From Cantharellus purpuraceus (Eukaryota > Basidiomycota > Agaricomycetes > Cantharellales > Hydnaceae): a stretch of 64,000 bases of DNA. A program made the translations under genes and the position numbers. Positions 12,902-24,305 of this stretch are shown piece after piece. The DNA is taken from contig JALBUN010000045.1 in the NCBI GenBank assembly GCA_025174535.1, forward strand, positions 992,001 through 1,056,000, read 5' to 3'. Under the pieces are notes generated by a model. The model made no database searches. It saw nothing but the letters and a program-made list of their open reading frames with translations, and had not been told where the DNA came from. The stretch's first letter is position 1, and each line of letters starts with the position of its first letter.

Positions 12902-13407
12902 ACACACACCCCTCTCCTGGAACGTCAGTTGCACATTGTGATACATCAGGCCCGGGCATGATGGATGACAGTCAAGTATAAACAGTAGGTTAGTGCTACA
13001 CACTATTTAACCTACAGTGATTTCCACAAACCACAGGTTGCATTTGCCACCCGCTTATGCCTGCTGTGGCGTAGGTGTGAGCTCAGTGGGTGTCTGTGGG
13101 AAGTGAACGCACGGCAGCTCGATCCGGCGGAGCATGTGCGCTCGGCTGGCGCTTGACTACAAATATTTTGACCGTGCCCCTCCGGCAAGCGACAACTTTA
13201 GGAGTTTCTGGGGATCCCTGCGAATTTAACTAGTTTGCTGTTAACCGATGTGGTTGGTCCAGCGAACCTGATTGGTACTAGTGGGCGCCCGGTACTAGCT
13301 CGGACCGAGATAGTAGCACTGAAGGTGGATTTTGGACCACTAACATAACTTAAAAAGGACCCCTCTCTGGTTGAGAAAGCTCATCTGTTTCTCTCAGGCT
13401 TTATGAG

Positions 13408-14833
13408 ATGGATCCCTCTAATCCAACGTCCTTCAACCACCGAACAGAACGACTCGCGACGGGCCGCACATACCACTTTGTGGATCAAGTTCCTCAGGAA
13501 TATGACCCAGTGAAGACGCCTACGCTTCTCTGTGTACATGGCTTCCCTGATCTATGGTCAGTGCTAGCGAGGCCGTGTGGTCTAATGCCTCTCTGTTGTT
13601 CTTTTGTCATGATGCTTGGACGTGCAGGTATGGCTGGCGGCATTGCATCGTTCCATGGGTCCAAAGGTGTGGCTTTCGAGTCGTGGTACCGAGCATGCTT
13701 GGATACGGTGGATCGGTAAGGACGACGTTCCACCTTTACCGTCTATTTTATTTTTTAAGCCTTAACATGTAGGACAAGCCCGTCGACCCCGAGCATTATT
13801 CTATGAAGCGTCTCAGCGATGATTTGGCCGCTCTTCTTGACGTTATTGGGGTTCAAAAAGCAGTGAGTTGGTAGACTTTTCAGTTTTTTTTTTTACTCAG
13901 GAATGTGCGTGTAATGATGTTGAGGTCGTTCTTGGGCATGACTGGGGAGCTGCTACAGTTTGGCGATTTGCTCTTTGGCACCCGGACAGGGTACGAGCTC
14001 TCATACCGTACGTGTGACATCAATATCTGCCTTGGTGTTCAATTGACACCCAATGGCTCTGTCAACATCAGGCTTTCCATTCCATTCACCCCTCGACAGC
14101 CAGAGTATATCAGTCTTGAGCAAATCGTTGAGCGTCTACCGGTTTACGGATACCAGCTTTACTTCAGTGATCCTAATAACACGAAAGAGATGGAGGATCA
14201 TGTCAGTACAAAACGAGATTTCATCTGCAGGGATCTGACTATCACGAGTTCAGCTTACTACTTTTTTCTCGCTTCTATATAGTCGCGCGGGGAAATCTGG
14301 CAGAAATTTCTTGGGGATAGGACAGCTGCGTTCGCTTGTCGTGGATGACAATTCCCGAAACGGGTTAAACCTTATGGTCACTTCTGAGGTAGGAAACTGG
14401 TTCTTCAAGTCTATCAGGAATCACATCCTAACATTGGTCGCAGGAGTTCCAGTACTATTTGGATAATTTCAAAAAGGGTGGGATGAATGGTCCTCTCAAT
14501 TACTACAGGACTACCAAGCATCGGTTTGAAGAAGAAGCAGGTACATACTTTCTTTAAACCAGACTTATTTCAGCAATTGACCATTCGCTAGCTGGAGAGC
14601 TTGCCACTCACCTCCCAGCATCCCTCCCCGTCCTCTTCATATTTGGCGAGACAGACCGCACCTGCCCCCACTCTCAAGTAGAGCGAATGAATCTGTATAT
14701 CCCTTCGTTGCGAATTGTCCAGGTACCGGAAATAGGTCATTGGCTTATGTTGGAGGCCCCTGACGTGGTTGTCAATAACGTTGCTGCCTTCGTTCGTGAA
14801 GTCTGCACGGAACCTGGAGAATCCAAGTTGTAA
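13408..14833 (+). CDS. Epoxide hydrolase-like alpha/beta-hydrolase
   Basis: Predicted soluble epoxide hydrolase, which opens epoxides to vicinal diols through an Asp-ester intermediate. Six or seven exons assemble into about 330 residues. The oxyanion-hole motif HGFPD occurs in exon 1. The nucleophile elbow GHDWGAATVWRF (about 13935-13968) places Asp in the position typical of epoxide hydrolases rather than the Ser of esterases. The lid contains Tyr-rich stretches (YGYQLYF; YYRTTKHRFEEE) that could supply the ring-activating tyrosines. The acidic residue probably lies in FGETDRTC, and the catalytic His in EIGHWLMLEAPD near the C terminus. No signal peptide is visible. Substrate is unknown: detoxification or secondary metabolism are both possible. 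It lies between terpene synthase STS1 and the alcohol oxidase, but with housekeeping genes interspersed. Confidence 0.88.
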
Positions 14834-15461
14834 ATGCAACGCGTACGTTTGGGTTTAATATTATGTGCACTCAGGCTAGGACTTAAAGTTCTCCATCAGC
14901 CGCCGTGGCGAAAACGATAACTAAGCACCGGCTAGATAGGCACTCGGATAGACCACAAGGGTGTAGAGAAACTTGTGTCAACACGGAGGAGCTAGTATAC
15001 AACTCAGCGCAAGTGACAAGAGCGCTATGTATTCATAGCTACCTAGTATACAACTGAGGACCACAGAACATACAACTAGACGGACCTACTCACCTCAGCG
15101 CAAGTGACAAAAGCGCTGAGGTGAGACAGATACAACTGCGAGAATAAAACCTACAGCTTGAGGCTCAGCGAGACAAACGCGCGAGCCATTGGTAGATATA
15201 GTAATACATGGCAAACCATAACGCATTGCGCGTCCATAATGGTACGCGCGGCTTGAAATCTAACAAAGGGGCCTCCAAGCAGTTTAAATGCAAACCATTT
15301 GATTTCCACGATCCAATAGGCTAATCAGTACCTCAGAAATGAGAAAAGCTATGAATATGGTAGTGGATCATCACTGAATTCAAGCGGCGCACGAATTCAG
15401 CGATCTTTCTGTCTCCTCATCACTCGTTAACATACGTACAATACTTGCGACTATCGCATAC
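14834..15461. other. Intergenic region with hairpin repeat
   Basis: No coding signal. Contains a repeated cagcgcaagtgacaa motif at about 15004 and 15096, the second forming a perfect inverted repeat, together with repeated ctagtatacaactcagc/ctagtatacaactgag segments. The remainder should hold the terminator of the hydrolase and the promoter of the next gene. Confidence 0.5.
15089..15125. repeat. Perfect 13-bp inverted repeat (hairpin)
   Basis: Arm 15089-15101 (ctcacctcagcgc) is the exact reverse complement of arm 15113-15125, separated by an 11-nt loop. A partial copy with the same loop sequence and shorter arms occurs at about 15004-15027. It could be a transcription terminator-like fold, a protein-binding palindrome or a remnant of a small mobile element; no function can be assigned. 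Confidence 0.8.
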
Positions 15462-16375
15462 ATGTCGCGCCAAACGGAAGCGTCGGATCAGACATACCTT
15501 TTTGACTCTCTTGATTCAAAAGTCCCTAGTTCTTCACGGAAGGTGTATGTCCGACGCGTTGTTGACATCCTCCAAATGAGCATCCATCGGTGTGATTGGC
15601 CACGGGCGAGGAGAGCTTGGTCAATTCTTGTACGATGCCCTGAATTTGAATGGAAAAATTTGTGGAGGACTGGGTTACTCCTCATCCAATATGCGGACAG
15701 TACGACGGAGCCGAACAGCGGAAGATGTCTTGAATATCTCCGTGTGATGATGCTCAGGTCTCCAGAACATGTGAGTTATTTTTCCCGATAATACTTAGGC
15801 CGCCATTTTATACTTGTTACAGAGGGTGGATATTCTACGAGAAATCATACTATGGCTCATAAAAAGCGACCGCCATCAAGACGCGCTAGATGAACTTGAA
15901 TTGTGAATAGCACGCCCTTCACTCTCTCAAATTTATTTTAATGTTTGCAATATTCTAGGTATCTTCCATTATTCCCATACCAGGACAATGCCGTGCTTCA
16001 CATTTATGCTGGACTCCTGTATCTATTTCTTGCTCACTCTCAACGTGTCGAAAGGAGACCCACACAAGGCGAACATGCCACGGGTCAGTCCATTAATTCA
16101 TCCTGAAGTATGGTTGTGACTATTGTGCAGCAGCACCGCCCGCTGGGCTTATGCCGCTAAAACATACCTACGTCCGGGATTGTAGAACTCATCTACGCCG
16201 AGCGACCGAGCTAGACCCTGAGCATCCGTTGCCTTCTGAAATTCTTTCGAGAGTGCGTATAGGCTTATCGGAGCCTGCATTGACTAAATGCCAATGTATT
16301 GATTAGATCAGCAGCTTGAATACAGAATATCAAGAGATTGAACAGGAATCTGATGATGCCAGTGATGGATATTGA
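15462..16375 (+). CDS. Rrn11-like RNA polymerase I initiation factor
   Basis: Probable homologue of fungal Rrn11 (TAF1A-like), a TPR-like subunit of the core factor that recruits RNA polymerase I to rDNA promoters. Exon 1 (15462 to about 15774) contains DWPRARRAWSILVRCPEF followed by WKNLWRTGLLLIQ, resembling the conserved block of that family. Later exons give DILREIILWLIKSDRHQDAL, then YLPLFPYQDNAVLHIYAGLL, and then the TPR-like LRRATELDPEHPLPSEILSR. The last exon ends in an acidic tail with the stop at 16373-16375. The total is about 230 residues, short but near the size of the fission yeast protein. Assignment rests on remembered family patterns rather than a diagnostic motif, so moderate confidence. 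Confidence 0.6.
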
Positions 16376-16638
16376 CGCAGACGACGGTTTGAAACCATCA
16401 AAGAGAACGCGTTAGAAGGCAGAATACTTAGCTCTATCCGCGAACAATCCTCAGGATCCTACTCGCAACGTCCTTGCATACCATCGGCTAACGCTTCTCC
16501 CCTACCGGAGACGTGCAAATATTCCATTTCAAGTCGAGAACAAGGTAACAGAGACTGGGTACATGCATGGAACCGAGACTAGCTACTGTACACGAATTTG
16601 ATATACGACGGATAACATTCTTCCCCTTAGAAGCTTAA

Positions 16639-19600
16639 TCACATGCCATATCCACGAGGTAATGCTGCAGCACGCTGTCCGGAGGGTCTGGGTGCATGTG
16701 GTACTGGCGCATGGGGTGTCTTGATCTTCAAGCCTAGTTGGTTACAGCAAATTAGGCATTGTCATATAATGATAGTCTGACGGGAATTTACCAAGATCTT
16801 CGGCCAAAAGATCGGCTCCCTTCTCACCACAAAGGAGAGCAGACGAATACGTGTTCTGTACACTTATTCAGCATTCAGGGGAGCGACTTTTGAGAGATGA
16901 CGCACTGTTCCCAGGTTATCAGGGCACAAGGAGAGGTCCACAACCTTGAGATTCTGAGTACCATAGACATTGAGTCTGGCATCCAGGACACCGCCCTCAG
17001 CGCGAGGTTTCATCGCGCATGTACCCAGGGAATGCCATGTTGTCTCAACTATGAACACATGAGAATATCCACACAGTTTAGATGGATTTGCGCACCATGA
17101 TCCGCAATCCAGTCATCAATAGCCTGATCGTCTTCCTTAGAGTATCTATGTAAAGAATTAGGTTCAAACCCATGGGGTTCAAAAAAGGGTTCCTGACTTG
17201 ATGTTTTCGTGAACCTTGGAGGCATCATATGGGTCAGACGGACGATGCCATGTTCCCATATGAATCCCGACTGTGAAACCATCCGGATGAATCTGCTTCG
17301 CAGTCTTAATGTCTATGTCCTTGCACGCAGCAGGAGAAGCCGGGTGGAAGTGAGGATGGTGTGAGGTGAGTTCCCCGCGGAAGGCTACAGATGATCATAG
17401 TCAGTGATTCTGACACATAACTAGGGCATAAGTGATTTTACCATCCATGCGTCTAGCAACCTCACGAGTGACCTTGTAACTCCAGCGAATGGGTGCAAAG
17501 TCAGCTTTGTTGTTCATGAAACCGCTGTCGAAATTGGGCTCCTTGTACGGATCAGGAGAATATATGTGTATCCTCCCGCGGCTTGCAGGATATTCCTAGA
17601 AGGTGGTCAGTGGGGAGTCAGCTTTGCTTAGAGATGAGACTAAACTCACAAGGTATTGGAACATGGTGATATATTTTCCCTTCATTGAAGCAGTTCAGCA
17701 ATGCATGCCTATCTTGTAAATCACTCGAAAACACGTACAGGTGGCAACAATGTGTGGTCGGCATATGCGCCAGAAACGATGCTGCCGAACTACAAAATTG
17801 GCGTACCTTGATTAGTATGGCGGTATGTCAAGTACGTGTACATACCATCACAGGCTTGTCAGGCTTGTCTTTAAAGTACCTGTCCCACAAAGCGTTGAAT
17901 TCAGGGCCCATTTCTTTGAGTTCTTCCTCGGTAGGACGGATCTGCAACATATTAGCAAATGACAGGGGATAACTTTCACCAACTGCTTGCCTTGAAACCA
18001 GCATCAATGGCGTTTGAGGAAAGAGCCGCCTTCTCCGGAGTGATCTCCCATTGTTGGAAGAGCTAAGATGTATTAAATCAACGAATGATGGCGCCCTCCT
18101 TGGGATTTTCAACCTACTTTCTCCTGAGTGGCTTTGTCTCCACGAAGGAAATCGTCGAGCGTGAACGATTCATTGGAGACGCGGTAGACTGACCAAAACA
18201 TCAGGGCAATTAAATTTCACGATCCCTGCGAGGTTCAGACGTACTTGACAGGGTGGTATAATGGTCCTGATATTGCTCACTTCGAGGCAGTGAGAAGCTC
18301 GTGGAGGAGAGATTGTGTTGTGATGTACATACCCAACGCCAGGAAGATCAGATATGACCTTCGTGAACAACGTTATAGTCCACATTGAAGCTCGAAACTA
18401 CAGGTACTAACCGGGATCCCCAAGCCCTTTATAAGTTTCGCATCACCTACACCAGAACGCTCCAAAATCTGTCAAGCTGAGGTCAGCAAAGCAATTAATG
18501 TATCATCTAAACCTTGCCTGTGGAGTTCCAAGTGTTCCTGAAGCTAACACAACATACTTGCGAGCCTATAATCTCACAGATCAGGTACCTTCACCACATC
18601 CCGTACGATCAAGCACGAACCCTGACGATTGTCTCCAAGAGTGCGCCTTGGTGAGCACGGTTCCTTGCTGGAACATAGGCGACTCCAACTGCTTTTTTTC
18701 CCTCGAATATGACACGATTGACTCGAGAGTTGGTGCGCAGATGAAGATTCATCTGCGTGTCCATCACACTGTGCACATATGCTGGTTTCAAACAGTAACC
18801 GATCGTAAAGTTAATATGTCAACAAAAAGGGAGATCCTCTGTACCGGTTGCTGCATCGCTACGCCTACCCGTATGCCTGTTGATGTATTTTGCCCAGATT
18901 TCCGAAGCATGAGCCGTGTTAAGATCTGAAAATATCATCACCGCACGGTAACAGTCGAGAAACGTGGACGGGAATGATTCTCACCCTGGATATCATCTGA
19001 AGTAAAGATGGTCAACAACACCTATACTTGATAAGCATGCGGCATACCGCTAAAGGGGATACCGACAGAGTCACTGGCTCGCAAAAAATCCTGAGCGAGC
19101 GCTGTGACCGCTCCACCGTTTGAAATCGCAATTGGTCCGTCAAAGCCGTGCGTATCGTTGTTCGCCGGCTTTTGGTAATTCTCAAGCTGTGATTCTATCG
19201 TCAGCGAGTTTTTCTTTGTCCCACTAGATCACGGACCCTCTTCATCAGAGGCAAGAGATCTTCATTATCGATAACATGAGCGATCAATACATATCATCGT
19301 AAAACCAGCAGCGTACCTTTCGCCTGCCAACCCTCCATCTTGAAGTCATTCCAGTCAGATGCACTGGCGCGGGTGTACATCTGAAAATTGATACTAACCA
19401 ATGTTATTAGATCAATTGATCGCCATTTCGGAGTGATGTCGTTTGTCTACGCACCTACTTCCACCACCTGTGATCATCATTAATACATCATCAAAAGTCG
19501 TCAGCTGAGCTTCTGGGAAGAAACATACCGAGAATATTGGCACAACTAGATTAAACATCATTGTAGAGCAGAAACTTCAATTAGATTCAAGCTTACGGGA

Positions 19601-20077
19601 CAATTGATTGTCTCCCGCGTAAGTGAGGAGAAGCCATCGTGTCGGTGTAGAATGTTGCCTTTTCGTTGCTTTCAAAAGATTAGGGAAAAACCATGTCGAC
19701 GAAGAAAAGGCCAGAACGAACATTCCATCGCGCTGCATGTTTTTCACATATATTCCTGGTCTATACACCCAAGGATCATCCTTGTTGTTAGCGCCGCCTG
19801 CCACGGATGAGCTCGGCCTATACGTGTCGCCTTCAAACACAAATCTTCACCTTCAATAAGCATAACCTGCAGGTTGGGGTCGGAGAAAGCCAGGCGACCT
19901 GCTACAACACAACCTAGAGACGTGGGTAAATAATGGAAGTGAGACGAGGTTGTCTATACGTACCTGCAGGACCACCTCTGTAAGCAGGTTGTCACATTAG
20001 TGGAAAGTAGGAAAACATCAAGGCGGTACGAGTGTTTACCCGGCAACAATAACGTCAACTTCAGTGGGCTGTACCAT
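16639..20077 (-). CDS. Alcohol oxidase, GMC flavoprotein
   Basis: FAD-dependent GMC-family alcohol oxidase that oxidises short-chain primary alcohols to aldehydes and releases H2O2. The N-terminal FAD-binding fold is assembled over the first exons: VDVIVAGGGPAG, then CVVAGRLAFSDPNLQVMLIEG, then DDPWVYRPGIYVKNMQRDG. Later come LRGRQSIVPC-ANILGGGSS and YTRASASDWNDFKMEGWQ. The C-terminal domain includes KYSKEDDQAIDDWIADH joined to VETTWHSLGTCAMKPRAEGG, containing the active-site His, and NLKVVDLSLCPDNLGT. About 17 small introns are needed. The protein ends ...PRGYGM with no SKL-type peroxisomal signal, and no secretion signal is visible. In wood-decay fungi such enzymes can use lignin-derived methanol and feed peroxidases with H2O2. 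The start ATG (20077-20075) gives MVQPTEVDVIVAG. Confidence 0.92.
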
Positions 20078-21668
20078 TTGTGTTGTTGTTCAAGGACTAC
20101 TTCAAGACTTGCAAGAATAAGTTCTGCAGTGAATGCGATAGTTCGAACGTGCTTTATAATTCATGTGAGAAGTCGAGCACGGGTCCTATGACTCTTCGAC
20201 ATGGGAAAAACATATCGCATTCCATATATGCGTAGGTACTGAGAAGCTGTTGTACGAACCCTGAGACAATGACTTTCATCCATAAGGCCCGAACCACGGT
20301 ATAATTCACCAAGAGTGGTCACAAGCAAGCACTTCAAAGAGGACGGAAATAATCGTGGGCAAATCTGCAGCGGGAGTTATTCCAGAAGCCAGTTGCAAAA
20401 GTATGGGGACCTGACGGAAGTAGACAGGAAGACAGTGGATAATCTTTCAATACAGACGCGTATTCTTCCTCTTCTATTCCTCTTCTGGTGCGTCAAATAT
20501 GAGACTTGCTCTTGGGACCACTTGGTGGTCCCATGCCTGCCTAATGTCGACTTCTTGATTTGTCCATGAACTTCTTCCACCGATGGCCGTCAAGAAATTG
20601 TGCCCCCTAGACCTGTCAAGGTGGATTCTGACCCCAGAAGTTCCAGCATAATCCGAGGTTGCCGTGCCACGTACCTCCACGGTTCCGTGAGTCGGCACTC
20701 TTCGTATTTGACCTAACGTGGTTTTGGTGTCAAGTTCGCAGCCCCGCAAACAATGCTCATCGAGCTGGCGCTTATATTGATAATCCTGGATGCATATGAA
20801 AAATAAAACTCCGTAGAGTATGGGCTATGCGTGGATGACTTACGTGAACCACGCAACTTCTAATTATTCGGACTTTCAACTCACACCTGGGCTGGTCTTA
20901 GCGAGAAGAAGTGGAAGAGCCGCATATGCCGTATTGATTGTAATGACCTCTACATCCATCTGCGCCCCTATCGGTGATCGGCCACAAACAATGGACTAGC
21001 CGACTCGGTTCTGCCAATTATGTCCAAACTTGTCTTGCCAGTATATACCAATACACAGCTGATGTCATGAAGAGGCCGTTCTGTAGATGTTTTGATCAGG
21101 AACTCCCACCATTGCGTGTGTTCCCTATTTCAAATGTTCCTCTTCCATGAGGTTTGAAGGTAATGGATACCAGTGGGAAATAGTATACTGCTAGGCTGGG
21201 TGGATACTCACAGCAATTTGGGAAGGTCGTTTCCGTACCGAATTTCCCAGACTCTGAGAGTACTTGCGTAATGGAGCTTCAAATATGGACGTCTTGTTGC
21301 ACAATCGAAGATGTGATAATAAGCGACACGGCCGAGTCCAGAGAAAATAGAAATTGGGTATGCATGAACGGAATTTCCAGGACTCCCGCTTATAAAGACT
21401 GGTAATAAATGTTGTGTTGTAATCCAGGCTTTGAAGCTTTGTGAACATGGCAGCTGGAGAGAGCCGATGAGAGATGATGTTTGCGGGCCGCCAACATTTC
21501 AATATCAGACGGTCTTCGTCACAAGTCTATTATGATTTCGCGAAGTTGACTGTGCAACTCAGTTGAACTTCGTACCTAGAATCGTTTCGTTCGATAATCC
21601 TGCATACTACGGGTGCTTGACCATTTTCACATTCTCTGTTTGCTGGTGAGCAGTAGAAGTTTCGCGGC
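20078..21668. other. Divergent intergenic region between alcohol oxidase and JmjC gene
   Basis: Only scattered short frames without domain features. The left part should carry the alcohol oxidase promoter, the right part the promoter or 5' end of the JmjC gene, whose start is itself uncertain. No repeats noticed. Confidence 0.45.
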
Positions 21669-23349
21669 GTGGCAAAACTGGTGCCGTCATCACAAAAAAG
21701 TTTACACTTCGAAACATCATCAGTGTCCCTCTTACAGCCATTCTGGAAATCGTGGTTAATGCGGGACAACACTTCCCATAGCAGAAGCCGACAGTGGGCA
21801 GAAAAGGCTTGTAGAATGATTCACAGTCAACTATCAGACGAAGCTCAGTTATCAATTTCTGGTAAGCCGCACAAGAAAGTCTCTAATCATTGGTATATAT
21901 CATATACAACAGATCTGATCCTTTGCGGTCCTGAAATCATCTATCAGCTACATCGAGCGTCGAACCCCCTTACTGCTCTTACCGAAGCTCATCGTATACT
22001 AGAGCAGCTCGAGTCTATTTCCCAGGATGCGATTAAGTCTGAAGCTGCCACAAGTAGATCCGTTTCTTTGCATTCAAGGCGTCTCTATGCCGAGTGTCGT
22101 CTTCTCCTTTCTCTCCTTGAACTACAAAACCCTGATATAAATGATGCCACGGAGAAGGGATGGGAGCGCGCAGTTACTCGATTGGACATGGCTATCATTA
22201 CTGTGGGTGCCCCAGGAGATGGTCGACTGGACCTCATACTAGACACAATCGAGGTTATACAAGCCGAACACCTTCCAATGAGTGAGGGTTCTCAATATCT
22301 GCCCATATCAGAAAATGTTGAATTACCTCTTGTCAATCTTGACTGTCTTGCATCCTATGATATCCCACGTGTCTCTCCACCCTCAGTTGCAACCTTCCAG
22401 CGCACTTCGTCCATACCTTTTATTTTGCCTGGTTTCATCAAAGACTGGCCTGCACTTACGAACCATCCTTGGGGTTCACCCGCATATATGTTGCGCATTT
22501 CCGGAAGAGGAAGGGTGGTACCTGTCGAAGTGGGTTCCGATTATCGATCAGAAGATTGGAATCAGAAGATACTTCCTTGGGAAACGTTTCTTCGGGGAAT
22601 CGGAGTGACTGTGGGCATACACGGCGGTGGTGATAATCAAGATCGCGAAGATGATCTCCTTAACGAAAATGTCCCAAAAAAAGAAGTTCTATATCTGGCT
22701 CAGCATACCCTCCTCACACAATTTCCCGCTTTACGCTCTGACATCATGGTCCCAGACTACGTGTATTCTTCACCGCCTCCGCCGGATACCTTCCCAGCAT
22801 ATCGACCTCCAGGCAACGACGAACAGCTAGTCATCAATGCATGGCTGGGGCCTAAGGGGACAGTGTCACCTGCTCATACCGTATGGTTCTACCTTACTTT
22901 CTTTTTGTATATCCGTGCTAACTGACTCGGCCCTCACCCAGGATCCATACTTCAATTGCTACGGTAAGCTCACTTTCACGCCACTCGTCTCACCTTGCTA
23001 ATACCACACTTGTCATACAGCACAGGTCGTCGGCCGCAAGACCGTGTGGCTTGCTCCCCCTCATTTTCAACGTGAGATGTATCCTTATCCAAACCCCAAC
23101 GCACCGCACACGGCACGCAACACGCCAACCACTCCACAAGCAGCTGCGTCACTCAGTAACACTTCTCGTGTCGATGTTTTCACACCAGTGAATTTCAACG
23201 CGACATCTTTTCCTCTGTTCGAACAGTCTGTACGCTGCAATGCTTTTTGTGCTGTGCTTCAGCCTGGCGACTTGCTTTACATTCCACCAGGTTGGTGGCA
23301 TGCGATGCGAAGTGAGGACATCAGCTTCTCTGTGTCAATGTGGTTTTAA
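21669..23349 (+). CDS. JmjC-domain oxygenase, JMJD5/KDM8-like
   Basis: Predicted Fe(II)/2-oxoglutarate-dependent oxygenase of the JMJD5 (KDM8) type. The cupin begins near IPFILPGFIKDWPALTNHPWG. The region YLAQHTLLTQFPALRSDI followed by VPDY resembles the JMJD5 core. The iron-binding HxD is formed across an intron (SPAHT at 22879, then DPYFNCYAQVVGRKT), and the distal iron-binding His is in PPGWWHAMRSE. The open frame ends SFSVSMWF, stop at 23347-23349. The N-terminal helical region lies upstream. The GTAAGC at 21861 begins a likely 51-nt in-frame intron that ends just before ATCTGATCC. The start is uncertain: ATG 21669 is the longest option, while ATG at about 21756 is also possible. Mammalian JMJD5 acts as an arginyl hydroxylase; substrates in fungi are unknown. 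Confidence 0.82.
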
Positions 23350-24305
23350 GAGACTGTGTGACATGGTGAGGCATGTACATCTAACCCTCAAAGACTACAA
23401 TTTTCGTAACCAAGCTGCAGCAGAACGAGCTAGGCATAAGCCAATTGACAGGCTCTTGAGGAGACAGAACCCCAAGTTCTATACCCTCCTTATTGGAGAG
23501 ACGGCGGTCATTCGATGCGGGATAACTTTGATCGTGGATAAACAGTCCGAGAACCGTTTCGCCTCTCGCCATCGACTGAGCCTGTAGTGTGGGATCAGCC
23601 TGGCGTAAATCGAATGTCATTGTTTACAACCTTTGGCACCAGCCCTGGGTCTCTGATCTCATCATTCTTGGATCAACGTGATTGTATACAAATAACAGGA
23701 ATCTCAGCCGGACTACGATACCATTGCCACTGCACCGATTGGAGTTTGTGAGCTTGGGGCTAGCAGGCAGCTAGCCATGGCTGAACGTAGATTAAACAGA
23801 TGTCCTGTAGAGTAATGCAGCTTTGAAGGACGTGACATATGTGTGCTAGCAGTGCAGACCTTGTAAGTTCGAAGTGCAGTTAGCAGTCGACTCTGGGCCA
23901 AACCTCTGAGGCGTGAATAGATAACATTGCATTCTTCTTCAATCAGTGGATTGTGTGATGGACGCTAGAGAATATGCTACAGCGTGAAACTTACAGGAGA
24001 AGTCACTTTTTCGGGCAGCCTTTGCTGTAAATGAATTACTGGTGATTACCAAGCCACCAGCAGATTAGATTAGATTTTGAAGCCGTCCACCCTGACTCTA
24101 CGTGGACCAGCTTCTTGCTTACCGTTCATTTCATCTGGACAGAGGCGATTGAACGGTGTTCGCTACAGGTGATTACAAGTAAGTATCACTACTGATCCTT
24201 ATTGTTTACCTTTCAGTTCATGGCACATTTTCTTGTTACTAGCAGTACTACCCATAACGAGCTCAAAGTGATTCCTTCCTTGACTGGAGGCGTGAGACGT
24301 GCCCT
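23350..24305. other. Intergenic region upstream of ATM1, no supported gene
   Basis: No exon chain with protein-like content on either strand. It should hold the JmjC terminator and the promoter of the ABC transporter. A plus-strand frame continuing from the JmjC stop is not conserved-looking and the JmjC domain is already complete before it. Confidence 0.45.

Larger units (their letters stand above)
12423..13188. repeat. Element bounded by 24-bp inverted repeats (possible non-autonomous transposon)
   Basis: The 24 bases at 12423-12446 (beginning ttgccggaggggcacgg) are the exact reverse complement of 13165-13188. Nothing protein-like lies between them. The left arm is followed by GGGGCGGTTA-type direct repeats. 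Arms about 740 bp apart, with no open frame, would fit a MITE or a remnant of a larger transposon. No clear target-site duplication was recognised immediately outside the arms, so the classification is uncertain. Confidence 0.4.
11381..13407. other. Intergenic region with repeats between U1-C and epoxide hydrolase
   Basis: No convincing coding exon chain was found in about 2 kb. The region contains a 24-bp perfect inverted repeat with arms near 12423 and 13165, short tandem repeats at 12451-12495, and a run of 14 cytosines at 12888-12901 followed by a CA repeat. The right end should hold the promoter of the epoxide hydrolase gene. The repeats suggest a decayed or non-autonomous mobile element. 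Confidence 0.5.

Noticed and set aside
17133..17187. Apparent frameshift in the alcohol oxidase at an A6/T6 run
   Set aside because: A 52-nt GT-AG intron (gtcagg...catag on the minus strand) fits exactly, and removing it joins HENIK to YSKEDDQAIDDWIADH, the expected family sequence. The gene is intact.
13408..20077. A terpene biosynthetic cluster comprising STS1, epoxide hydrolase and alcohol oxidase
   Set aside because: Housekeeping genes (lipin, inhibitor-2, U1-C, Rrn11-like) separate them and no P450 or regulator is present, so proximity alone is not evidence of a pathway.
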